From CAXBCP01 sp963974055 (GTDB lineage: Bacteria; Pseudomonadota; Alphaproteobacteria; MPNO01; UBA830), in NCBI GenBank assembly GCA_963974055.1, contig CAXBCP010000019.1, positions 1 through 64,000 on the forward strand: a stretch of 64,000 nt of DNA. Reading direction: 5' to 3'. Shown in pieces: positions 52,548 to 60,335 of the stretch (positions within the stretch are counted from its first letter, which is position 1; the number at the start of each line of letters is the position of its first letter). Made by a program: the position numbers and the translations under genes. The notes under the pieces were generated by a model. It was not told the DNA's origin. It did not search any database and saw only the letters and a program-made list of their open reading frames with translations.

Positions 52548-53483
52548 ATGCCTGAAGTAAAATTTGACGAAGTAAGACTGTTTCTGTGCGATCCCCGTGT
52601 TCAGGTTCGCAGCAGTCTTCGTATGGCCCTGAACGATGCCGGGCTGAAGAACGGCAACATCTGGGAAGGCGGCGACCTGGATGCCATCACGGATTCCGTC
52701 GCGGACCCGAACGGTCCCGATATTGTGATTTGCGACGTCACGGAAAACACCGACGATGCCTGTCAGGTTTTCAGCGCGATCCGCCATAACGAGCTCGGCA
52801 CGAACCCGTTTATCTGCATTATCGCGGTTGCCTGGTCGCCCAAGCAGGCCCTGGTCAGCAAGGTCGTGAATTCCGGCGCCGACGTACTTGTTGCTGCCCC
52901 GATTTCTCCCTCCCTCATCCTCGACCGGATCGAAGCTCTGGTTCACAGCAGGAAACCGTTCGTCGTCACCAGCGATTATGTCGGTCCCGACCGCCGTTTT
53001 CTCGAAGGACGCGAAAGCGAGATAGAGCAGATCCCGGTGCCGAACTCGCTTCGCGACAAGGCACTGGGACAGTACGATCCAGCACGCATAAAATCCGAAA
53101 TCGCCGCTGCCCGCGCTGATATCAACGATCAGAAAATCGACCGGCAGGCCTATCAGGCGGCGTCGCTGGCCGACAAGATTCTCGAAGCCTTTGCCGCCAA
53201 CAATCTGACCAACGTCGGCAAGCAGCTCGTCGAACTGAAAAACGTGACAAACGATCTAAAAATGCGGGCGTTTTCCGCCGGCGCAAAGGACCTCGAAGAA
53301 CTTTGCGTGCCAATGCGCACGGTCGTCGACTCCCTTATCAAATCACGCGGCAAGATTTCAAAAAGAGATACCGAATTGCTGGGTCAGCTCTCGCACGCCT
53401 TGAGGGCCTCGGTGCGGTCCGCGGGTAAAGGCAAATCGGTGGCGCACGATATTTCAGAAACCGTCGTCAGCGCCCGCGCCTGA
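52548..53483 (+). CDS. Atypical receiver-domain protein
   Basis: A protein of 311 residues. Residues about 8-135 form a CheY-like receiver: LFLCDPRVQVRSSL at strand 1 (only one of the acidic pair), Asp63 in IVICDVTEN at the phosphorylation site, but Ala117 where the conserved lysine should be (LVAAPIS). A linker with VGPDRR follows, a motif seen in alphaproteobacterial response regulators. The rest (about 180-311) is helical, without an HTH or a phosphotransfer histidine. Probably a protein-interaction regulator; phosphorylation is doubtful. Convergent with the PaaK-like gene. Confidence 0.75.
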   Translation: MPEVKFDEVRLFLCDPRVQVRSSLRMALNDAGLKNGNIWEGGDLDAITDSVADPNGPDIVICDVTENTDDACQVFSAIRHNELGTNPFICIIAVAWSPKQALVSKVVNSGADVLVAAPISPSLILDRIEALVHSRKPFVVTSDYVGPDRRFLEGRESEIEQIPVPNSLRDKALGQYDPARIKSEIAAARADINDQKIDRQAYQAASLADKILEAFAANNLTNVGKQLVELKNVTNDLKMRAFSAGAKDLEELCVPMRTVVDSLIKSRGKISKRDTELLGQLSHALRASVRSAGKGKSVAHDISETVVSARA

Positions 53484-53506
53484 TTCCGTATACACCCGAC
53501 TACCGG

Positions 53507-54817
53507 CTATTTGCGTTTATCCACAAACCTGGGTGCCTTGACGCTGCTCTCGAATTCTTTCGCGAGTGTCCCGAGATCAAGCACGAAGACATTCGGCGTC
53601 ACTTCGAATGTCGCCTTGGTCGCCCTGGTTACCTTTTCCGATAACGCAGCAATGTCGACGCCGGCGCGAATTTCGATCGACAGCGAAAAACTGTCCGTCC
53701 CGTCCGGCGCGGTAACGAGTTCGGCCTTGAAATCATTCACCTCCGGAATATCGAACAGGAAATCCTCGTATTCCTGGTGATTGATATTCACGCCCCGGAT
53801 CTTGAAGAAACCCGCGGTCCGGTGGGCATGGCGGATAACAGGAAAGACCCCGAATTCGGATGCGGCCCCGTCCTGGCGTTCCCATGTCACGATATCGCCG
53901 GAATTCCAGCGCAGGAATGCCGCCCCGTTATTGCTGAATAAGGGCGTCATCACCAGCACCCCCGGCTCTCCTTCGTCGACCGGTTTGAAGGTCTCTTCGT
54001 CGAGCACTTCGATAAAGGCCAGATCGGTCCAGACATGGAATCCGTTCCGGGCTTCGCCCTCGGCGCCCATCATGCTGCATTCGGTCATCCCGAAACAGTC
54101 GTAGACATCGGCGCCCCAGTCCCGCGCCAGTTTCGCCCGTTTGGCCGCCGATACGGGTTCCGCTGTGCAAAGCACCCGGTTTACCGAGCCGTTCGCGAGG
54201 TCGATGCCCTGGGCGGCAGCGAGATTGGCGAGATGCAGCCCGTAGCTCGACATGCCCATAAAGACCGTCGGCTTCAGGCTCTGAATCAGTTCGAGCTGGT
54301 TCGCGGATGGCAGGGAAACGCCCGATCCGCCCCAGATTGCGCCGATCCCGATAATCCGCGCGGACCGCGCCCACATATGTCCGGCCGGATGGATGCCGAG
54401 CGGAAAAGCGATATGGGCAACGTTCCCCGGCAGCGTTCCCGTGCACTGAAACGTGCGTGCGAAGCCGACCATGTTGTAGCGGATATCTTCATAGGTTTTG
54501 GGATAGAACAGCGGCCGCCCCGTACTGCCGCCGGAGCGCCAGTATTCGCAGATGTCTTCCTGCCGCGCCGTGCAGAAATCCTCGTAGAATTCCTCTGTCG
54601 ACAGTGCCCGCAATTGGTCCTTGTCCAGGATCGGTATCTTGGCCCATTCCTCCGGGTCGTCGAGCTTCGCCGGATCGATGTGGTCCAGCTTTCCCTTCCA
54701 GAACGGCGCCCGTTTGGCGTTTGCAAAAGCGATCGGCTTGCGGATGCGCTGGATTTCCGCAATTGCTTCCGGCGATTCCGGAATACCGAGCGGCAATTCA
54801 CTGATGTTGTTTGTCAT
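53507..54817 (-). CDS. PaaK-type aryl-CoA ligase
   Basis: An adenylate-forming enzyme of 436 residues, in the size range of phenylacetate-CoA ligases. Motifs: YWRSGGSTGRPLFYPKT (P-loop variant), CTAEPVSAAKRAKLARDWGADVYDCFGMTE, LRWNSGDIVTWE, FKIRGVNINHQEYEDFL and the C-terminal VKAPRFVDKR with the catalytic lysine. Its start overlaps the stop of the upstream double-cluster reductase gene (ATGA), so it is the third gene of that operon and should supply or accept the CoA thioester used by the reductases. Confidence 0.9.
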   Translation of the reverse strand: MTNNISELPLGIPESPEAIAEIQRIRKPIAFANAKRAPFWKGKLDHIDPAKLDDPEEWAKIPILDKDQLRALSTEEFYEDFCTARQEDICEYWRSGGSTGRPLFYPKTYEDIRYNMVGFARTFQCTGTLPGNVAHIAFPLGIHPAGHMWARSARIIGIGAIWGGSGVSLPSANQLELIQSLKPTVFMGMSSYGLHLANLAAAQGIDLANGSVNRVLCTAEPVSAAKRAKLARDWGADVYDCFGMTECSMMGAEGEARNGFHVWTDLAFIEVLDEETFKPVDEGEPGVLVMTPLFSNNGAAFLRWNSGDIVTWERQDGAASEFGVFPVIRHAHRTAGFFKIRGVNINHQEYEDFLFDIPEVNDFKAELVTAPDGTDSFSLSIEIRAGVDIAALSEKVTRATKATFEVTPNVFVLDLGTLAKEFESSVKAPRFVDKRK

Positions 54818-55803
54818 CGACGGTCCGTCATCCCGATCCAGCGTTCATTCGCCGTAAATTCTGCCGGCAGGTCCTGTCGCGTTTCCGCCTCGCGCATTTC
54901 GGCAAGGCGCGCCTGTTTTTCAGGCGTGTCCTCCGGAATTTCGTGCAATGCGTCCTCCAGGAAACGTTCGTAGTCCGCACCGACCGGACACACATCCTGA
55001 CAGCGGCGGCAGCCGGTGACGACGCCGGAGCCGCGCAGAATGCTCTGCCACAGGTTAAACGACGATTCCGAGCGGACAAGATTGAGTTTCTCCATCGGGT
55101 CCTGCTCGTCGAAGATACTCTCCAGATGATCCGTCAGTTGCGCAAACCCGTGCGGCGACCGGTAGCGGTCGCAGGCCTGCCAGTCGCGAGTCCAGTGGCC
55201 GACGACATCGCCGGGACAGGTGGACAGACAGCGGCCGCATTCAGGCCCCCTGCACAAGGCCGCATTCACCGGTTTGTCGCTTTCGCACTCGACGGAACAC
55301 ATCACCGCCGACAGCATCACCCGGGGGCCGAATTCCGGCGTCAGAAGCTGCAGATTGAGCCCGAGCGTGCCCAGCCCCGCTTCCACCGCCGCATGATTGA
55401 GCGACAGCAGCGTCGTCAGGTGTTCGTCCGGATCGTTTTTATAGGCCCACGGATCGACATGAGTCGGCGGGATGATGATCCCCGGATAGCCCTGATCTTC
55501 CAGCCAATAGACCAGGTTCAGAGACGCCTCCTCGAGCATCGTCAACGTCAGTTCGTCATTGTAATATTTGTGACGCTCGTCCCACCGCTTGATCCGTGTC
55601 GTCCCGCTGGCAAACCGCTTGCCGAGGACGATCACCCGGCCGTTGTCATGCTCGGTGATATCCGACGGCTTGTTCGGAAACCCGGGCGGCGGATTGGCTT
55701 CCAGCGTCGCGCCATCGGCGATCCCGACAATATCGACGCCGAATTCCCGCGCTTTCGCTTTGATTTCGTCGGCGGTCACCGGCGACTGAAATGCTGATAC
55801 CAT
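54814..55803 (-). CDS. Double [4Fe-4S] reductase of the QueG/reductive-dehalogenase type (copy A)
   Basis: A protein of 329 residues, no signal peptide. The N-terminal region (KAKAREFGVDIVGIAD) and AAVEAGLGTLGLNLQLLTPEFGPRVMLSAVM are typical of the cobalamin-binding epoxyqueuosine reductase/RdhA fold. Cluster motifs are CRGPECGRCLSTCP and CRRCQDVCP; the first is spaced C-x4-C-x2-C-x3-CP. QueG's C-terminal HEAT-like extension is missing. ATG 55803 gives the family start; further upstream the frame runs inside the preceding gene. Second gene of an operon, 14 bp after a paralogue. Confidence 0.82.
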   Translation of the reverse strand: MVSAFQSPVTADEIKAKAREFGVDIVGIADGATLEANPPPGFPNKPSDITEHDNGRVIVLGKRFASGTTRIKRWDERHKYYNDELTLTMLEEASLNLVYWLEDQGYPGIIIPPTHVDPWAYKNDPDEHLTTLLSLNHAAVEAGLGTLGLNLQLLTPEFGPRVMLSAVMCSVECESDKPVNAALCRGPECGRCLSTCPGDVVGHWTRDWQACDRYRSPHGFAQLTDHLESIFDEQDPMEKLNLVRSESSFNLWQSILRGSGVVTGCRRCQDVCPVGADYERFLEDALHEIPEDTPEKQARLAEMREAETRQDLPAEFTANERWIGMTDRR

Positions 55804-55817
55804 GATCTCGACGTTCC

Positions 55818-56858
55818 TCAGTCTTCGGAAGCGGCGGCAGCGGCCGCTTCTTCCTTTTCGCGTTGTTCCTTCTTGAAGGCCTGCATCTGTCGGGCCACCA
55901 TGCCCTTGTAGCCTTCCGGACCGACCCAGCGTTCGTTCCAGTCGTTCAGACCGTCTATCGGATCGCCGTTTTTGCGGGCATCCTTGAACCCCTTCGCCTT
56001 TTCGACCTTTTCGGGCGTCTTTTCCGGAATGACCTTCTGGATATCCGCGAGATGGGCGTGATAGTCGTTGCCGACCGGGCAGACAGCCAGGCAGCGCGGG
56101 CAATCGCCGAACGAGCCGACAACCCGCAACAGGCCCTGCCAGAACCCGAACAGCTCCCGGTCCTGCAAAAGCCCTCGTTGAATATCAACAGGTTGCTGAA
56201 CGAAGTGCTCCCAGAACTTCAGGATCGTCGTGAATCCGAATTCCTGCGCTTCCGTTGCGCAGGCGCGCTTGTCGATACCGAAATGGCGCACCGCGTCCGA
56301 CGGGCAGGAATACAGGCACCGGCTGCAGGATTCGCCGATACAGACCTGTTCGGTAATCCGCTGATCGGGCTCGATCTCGGCTTCCGTCAGAATACCGGTC
56401 AGGTAGATTCGGGGCCCGAATTCCGGCGTCAGGATGTTCACTTCAAGTCCGAACGTACCGAGCCCCGCCTCGATCCCCAGATGACGCGTGCTCAACCGGC
56501 CGTAACTGGCATTCTTGTACGACCAGTCCGTTTCCTGAGCGGCGGTCACGAACGATGGATGACCTTCGTTCTCCAGCCATTCGGTCAGCTTGTAGGCCGA
56601 TTTGTCCATGCTGCGCAGCACGAGCATGTCCATGTACTGCACCGGAATATTCGATTTTGCCCGGAAAGCGCCCGCGGGTATCCGTTTCGCGATAACGATG
56701 ACGCTTTTGGCATAGGGTGAAATACGTTCCGGCGTTTGCGGCCACTTGGGATCCGGCGGAAAATCGTTCAGCGTCTGCGCGCTGGCAATGCCGACCAGAT
56801 CGGCGCCAAGCGCCCTGGCCCTGTCTTTTACGACGGTCGCGTCGAGATCGTATTCCAT
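55818..56858 (-). CDS. Double [4Fe-4S] reductase of the QueG/reductive-dehalogenase type (copy B)
   Basis: A protein of 346 residues, paralogue of the next gene. It has KDRARALGADLVGIASAQTLNDFPP, ASYGRLSTRHLGIEAGLGTFGLEVNILTPEFGPRIYLTGIL, and cluster motifs CIGESCSRCLYSCP and CPRCLAVCP with the same C-x4-C spacing. A charged Glu/Lys/Ala-rich tail closes it. No signal peptide. It should carry two [4Fe-4S] clusters and perhaps cobalamin, and transfer electrons for a reductive step. First gene of the operon (copy B, copy A, PaaK-type ligase); divergent from the transposase-like gene at 56958. Confidence 0.82.
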   Translation of the reverse strand: MEYDLDATVVKDRARALGADLVGIASAQTLNDFPPDPKWPQTPERISPYAKSVIVIAKRIPAGAFRAKSNIPVQYMDMLVLRSMDKSAYKLTEWLENEGHPSFVTAAQETDWSYKNASYGRLSTRHLGIEAGLGTFGLEVNILTPEFGPRIYLTGILTEAEIEPDQRITEQVCIGESCSRCLYSCPSDAVRHFGIDKRACATEAQEFGFTTILKFWEHFVQQPVDIQRGLLQDRELFGFWQGLLRVVGSFGDCPRCLAVCPVGNDYHAHLADIQKVIPEKTPEKVEKAKGFKDARKNGDPIDGLNDWNERWVGPEGYKGMVARQMQAFKKEQREKEEAAAAAASED

Positions 56859-56957
56859 ATCCCGGAACGTCTCATACAGGCATGGGGGCAACAATAGATT
56901 ATTAGTCCCAATATATCATGGTACAGTACGGTTCATTCCAGTTTAAACAGGCATGTC

Positions 56958-57911
56958 ATGCACGGGTCCGCAACGACAACCCCCACTATCCGGAAGGAAA
57001 TTCAGGCGTCGTCACGCTCAATCCGCGACCTCGCCGCCCGCTACGCCATCAACCCGAAAACCGTCGCAAAATGGAAGTCACGGACGTCGCCCGACGACCT
57101 GCCGATGGGTCCCAACCGCCCCCGGAACAGAAAACTGACGGCCGAAGAGGAAGGCACGTGTATCGGCTTCCGGATTCACACCCTGCTGCCGCTCGACGAC
57201 TGCCTGTACGCCTTGCAACTCATGATGCCGCATCTTAGCCGTTCCGGGCTCCACAGGCTGTATCAGCGACACAGGATCAGCCGCCTCGCGGATGTGCAGG
57301 GGCACAGCAAATCGCCGAAGGTCTCTGAAAACGACCGGATCGGAAGTTTCTACGTCAACGCCGCGGATATCCGGACGGGAGACGGCAAGGCAAACATGTT
57401 TTTCGCCTTCGACCGGACCAGCAAGTTCGCATTCGCAAAACTCTATCCGGTGTCCGACGCCGATAACGGCCCCGACTTCCTCGCAACCCTCGGCGACGCG
57501 GTGCCCTATTCCATCCTGAGCGTCCTGACCGGCGACAGCCCGCAGTTTACATACAAACCGTCCGTCGAAACCGGTCATCTGGACAGTGAGACCGAGCACC
57601 CGTTCGCCGTGGCATGCCGCAAACAGGGGATCCGGCACGAACTCCTTCCATTCGACCAGCCCTGGCGTATCCGTCCGCAGGCCGGGGCAAGCGACGCACC
57701 CGCAGGAACACCGACGCGCCGGTACCATTACGAAAGCCACGACCACTTGCGGGAACATTTCTTTGCCTTTTTCGAAATTTACAATTTCGAACGCAGGCTC
57801 AAAACCCTGGGCGGCCTCACTCCGTATGAATTCATCTGTGAATGCTGGGCCGCTCAGCCGGACCGGTTCAGCCGGAATCCTCTGAAAATCCGCCATCCAC
57901 GCGCCCGCTGA
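56958..57911 (+). CDS. IS481-type transposase-like protein lacking the DDE triad
   Basis: An uninterrupted protein of 317 residues. The N-terminus has an HTH (SIRDLAARYAINPKTVAKWK). The integrase core follows IS481-type transposases closely in its framework: FAFDRTSKFAFAKLY, VPYSILSVLT, RYHYESHDHLREHFFAFFEIYNFERRLKTLGGLTPYEFIC. Yet the three catalytic positions are changed by hand alignment: Asn134 for the first Asp, Gly192 for the second Asp (TGDS for TDNG) and Ala242 for the Glu, in a region that is also rewritten. No terminal inverted repeats were found. Long, intact and inactive, it looks domesticated, perhaps as a DNA-binding protein. Confidence 0.82.
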   Translation: MHGSATTTPTIRKEIQASSRSIRDLAARYAINPKTVAKWKSRTSPDDLPMGPNRPRNRKLTAEEEGTCIGFRIHTLLPLDDCLYALQLMMPHLSRSGLHRLYQRHRISRLADVQGHSKSPKVSENDRIGSFYVNAADIRTGDGKANMFFAFDRTSKFAFAKLYPVSDADNGPDFLATLGDAVPYSILSVLTGDSPQFTYKPSVETGHLDSETEHPFAVACRKQGIRHELLPFDQPWRIRPQAGASDAPAGTPTRRYHYESHDHLREHFFAFFEIYNFERRLKTLGGLTPYEFICECWAAQPDRFSRNPLKIRHPRAR

Positions 57912-57962
57912 ATTGGCTATTCCAGCAAATGCCGGGCGAACGGCGCCAAATTATTGCCGTTT

Positions 57963-57978
57963 TGTGACGCCGATCACA
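57963..57978. promoter_or_regulatory. CRP-type cAMP receptor site
   Basis: TGTGACGCCGATCACA matches TGTGA-N6-TCACA perfectly. It ends 55 bp before the ATG of the small membrane protein gene at 58034, a good position for activation. It resembles the site upstream of the cyclase operon (shared GATCACA half). Confidence 0.7.
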
Positions 57979-58033
57979 TAAACCTGATCACAGGCCCGAT
58001 TGAAAAGCCGTTTCTGCGCGCCATATCAGGCAC

Positions 58034-58213
58034 ATGAACAGATCGATACATGAACGTTTTTCGCAACGGCTTAAAGGCGGCCTTTTTCTGCTGGCCATCG
58101 TGTTTGGCGTGCTGATGCTCTCGGGCGGCCCCGATACATCCGTGGCCGACACCGACAAGGCCCTGAATTCCGTTGTCGTCGACCCGACGAACCGGTCCTG
58201 GGACGCCTTCTGA
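58034..58213 (+). CDS. Small membrane protein of unknown function (59 aa)
   Basis: A protein of 59 residues: a basic amphipathic start (MNRSIHERFSQRLKGG), one hydrophobic helix (about 16-31, LFLLAIVFGVLMLSGG), then a polar tail ending SVVVDPTNRSWDAF. It could be an N-in single-span protein or have an uncleaved signal. CAGGCAC precedes the ATG. A perfect CRP-type site lies upstream. It ends 16 bp from the convergent ABM gene. Not recognised. Confidence 0.6.
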   Translation: MNRSIHERFSQRLKGGLFLLAIVFGVLMLSGGPDTSVADTDKALNSVVVDPTNRSWDAF

Positions 58214-58229
58214 CATTGGTGCAATCGGC

Positions 58230-58538
58230 CTATTCGACCGAATGACCGTAATGACGCAACTGTGAACATATCCTGATTTCGTAGCGCGAAAAAACGTGAT
58301 CCTTGCCCGCCGCCATGGCTTCGCGGTGACGGGGATCCCGGGTCCACCGCGCGAGCGCTTCCTCGTCGTCCCAGTAGGAGACCGTATTCACCCGCCCGTC
58401 GCCGGACACGTGGGAATAGCTTTCCTTGCCCCGGAACCCCGGAACCTCGTCGACAAGGGGCATTAATTCGCCGAGCCACCTTTGCTGTTCGGCTTCCATG
58501 CCGGGCATTGTTTCGAATTCAATCAGACAGATTATCAT
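58230..58538 (-). CDS. Antibiotic biosynthesis monooxygenase (ABM) domain protein
   Basis: Single-domain protein of 102 residues with the ferredoxin-like ABM fold: MIICLIEFETMPGMEAEQQRWLGELMPLV, PGFRGKESYSHVSGDGRVNTVSYWDDEEALARW and RDPRHREAMAAGKDHVFSRYEIRIC. Members are cofactor-free monooxygenases or haem-degrading enzymes (IsdG/HmuQ relatives). Substrate unknown. Divergent from ribA. Confidence 0.85.
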   Translation of the reverse strand: MIICLIEFETMPGMEAEQQRWLGELMPLVDEVPGFRGKESYSHVSGDGRVNTVSYWDDEEALARWTRDPRHREAMAAGKDHVFSRYEIRICSQLRHYGHSVE

Positions 58539-58645
58539 TGTGTTATCCGTTTTTGGCAGATGCGGAGAATTACCGGAATCGACGCAAGCATTGTCGCCGC
58601 CCCGCTGGCAGCGTATTTAGTCTGTTCACCGTAGACCAGATTGAC

Positions 58646-59779
58646 ATGACCGGCCAAAAGATAACCGATACTGATTTCGGGTTGGAGACCCCATCCCCTC
58701 TCGCGAGCGTGGAGCGCGCAGCCTACGAATTGCGCTGCGGACGCCCGGTATTCGTGCTCGACGAAAGCGACCGCGCTGCATTGGTCCTGGCAACCGAAAT
58801 GGCGACAGAGCCGCGGATCAAATCGCTTAGCGAACTGGGCGATGGCGATCTGCCCCATGTCGTCCTGACGCATCATCGCGCCGCTACCCTTAAAATTCGT
58901 CTCTATACGCCGGAAATTGTGCGTATTCCCTACCCGGACTGGCTGACCGCCGGACAGATCCGTCAGCTCGCCGATCCGCAGTTCGATCTCGCCGACCCCA
59001 TGCGGGGTCCGTTTCTGGCTGAACGGGACAATGTGCCCGTCGCCGTGGCCGGTGGCGTCAAGCTTGCGAAAATTTCGCGCCTCCTGCCTTCCGTTCTGTC
59101 GATCGCAGTCCCGGCCGTCAAAATCGGAACCCATCCCGACATTGTCGCGGTCAATACCGCCGATATTGAAGCCTACGACACGCGGGCCGCCGCCGCGCTC
59201 AAGCGCGTAACCGCCGCGAAAGTTCCCCTCGAAGGCGCCGAGAACGCCCGCATTATCGCCTTCAGGCCCGATGACGGCGGCATCGAACACCTCGCCATCG
59301 TGATCGGCGATCCCGAACCGCCGGGCCCTGCCCTTGTCCGTCTCCATTCCGAATGTTTCACCGGCGACCTGATCGGCTCGCTCAAATGCGATTGCGGCGA
59401 CCAGCTTCGCGGCGCGATCCAGCAGATCGGCAGCGAAGGCAGCGGCATCTTGCTGTATCTCGCACAGGAAGGCCGGGGAATAGGCCTGATCAACAAGCTT
59501 CGCGCCTACGCGCTTCAGGATCAGGGTTTCGATACTGTCGAGGCCAACCAGAGGCTCGGGTTCGAGGACGACGAGCGGGTGTTTCTCGCCGCCGCTGAAA
59601 TGCTGCGTCAGCTCGGATTTTCAAAGGTCCGCCTGTTGACCAATAATCCGCGCAAGGTTTCCCAGCTCGAGGATTTCGGCATTGAAGTGACAGAACGGGT
59701 CGCTCACCTGTTCGAAACCAACGAACACAACGAGCGTTATCTCGCGATCAAGGCAGAGAAGAGCGGCCACATTCTCTAG
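58646..59779 (+). CDS. ribA: GTP cyclohydrolase II with degenerate RibB-like N-terminal domain
   Basis: A protein of 377 residues. The C-terminal domain (about 180-377) is a full RibA: zinc ligands in HSECFTGDLIGSLKCDCGDQL, then EGRGIGLINKLRAYALQDQGFDTVEAN and LLTNNPRKVSQLEDFGIEV. The N-terminal 175 residues resemble a DHBP synthase in outline (AAYELRCGRPVFVLDESDR) but lack its acidic catalytic loop (DREnEGD), so this half is probably structural. It starts riboflavin synthesis from GTP; a separate RibB would be needed. A URC1-like role in uracil breakdown is a less likely alternative. ATG 58646 has no clear ribosome site. Confidence 0.88.
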   Translation: MTGQKITDTDFGLETPSPLASVERAAYELRCGRPVFVLDESDRAALVLATEMATEPRIKSLSELGDGDLPHVVLTHHRAATLKIRLYTPEIVRIPYPDWLTAGQIRQLADPQFDLADPMRGPFLAERDNVPVAVAGGVKLAKISRLLPSVLSIAVPAVKIGTHPDIVAVNTADIEAYDTRAAAALKRVTAAKVPLEGAENARIIAFRPDDGGIEHLAIVIGDPEPPGPALVRLHSECFTGDLIGSLKCDCGDQLRGAIQQIGSEGSGILLYLAQEGRGIGLINKLRAYALQDQGFDTVEANQRLGFEDDERVFLAAAEMLRQLGFSKVRLLTNNPRKVSQLEDFGIEVTERVAHLFETNEHNERYLAIKAEKSGHIL

Positions 59780-59809
59780 CCGCACGCCCGTCCGGCGGCG
59801 GCGGCACGG

Positions 59810-60253
59810 TTAGCTCGCCGCCGGCCGATTTCCGAACGACCGCTGCGGCGTTCCGGGGTTCAGCGATATGTGGGTGTGAATCCCTTTCCAGGGCGCATCG
59901 ACCGCCGGCCGCTGGAAGATTACCGTTGCCCGGCCCGGCCGGTCGAACGGTGTGCCGTCTTCCAGATATCCCGTCGAGTGCCAGACAACGATTCCGACGC
60001 CCTGGAGCCGGTCCGGCGATATCTGGCATTCCAGCGTGTCCGGATCGAACCTGAACCCGTCGATAGTCGGCCAGACACGCCGCCATTGATCCGCTTCGAG
60101 GCGGTCCAGGCCCACAACCGTATCCATCCTTGTGCCGAACCCGATAACGTCGGGAGCGAACAGGTTCCGCGCCGGCACGAAATCAACCGCGTCTACCAGC
60201 TTGTCCCATGTCGCGAACCACTCCGCGATCGTGCGGCGATCTTCCGCTTCCAT
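59810..60253 (-). CDS. NTF2-like (SnoaL/DUF4440-type) protein
   Basis: A protein of 147 residues from the ATG at 60253, with GGGGACAG upstream. RRTIAEWFATWDKLVDAVDFVPARNLFAPDVIGFGT, LEADQWRRVWPTI and GVGIVVWHSTGYLEDGTPFDRPGRATVIFQR follow the cone-shaped NTF2 fold of ketosteroid-isomerase-like proteins. Such proteins are small isomerases, hydrolases or ligand binders. Divergent from the MFS gene at 60336 (82 bp). Confidence 0.82.
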   Translation of the reverse strand: MEAEDRRTIAEWFATWDKLVDAVDFVPARNLFAPDVIGFGTRMDTVVGLDRLEADQWRRVWPTIDGFRFDPDTLECQISPDRLQGVGIVVWHSTGYLEDGTPFDRPGRATVIFQRPAVDAPWKGIHTHISLNPGTPQRSFGNRPAAS

Positions 60254-60335
60254 CACTGTCCCCTTTTTTGTGCCGAACGTGTAAGTTCGAGCGGCCTGCG
60301 TGTAGAAACCGATAACATAGAACAGCCCCGCATAC

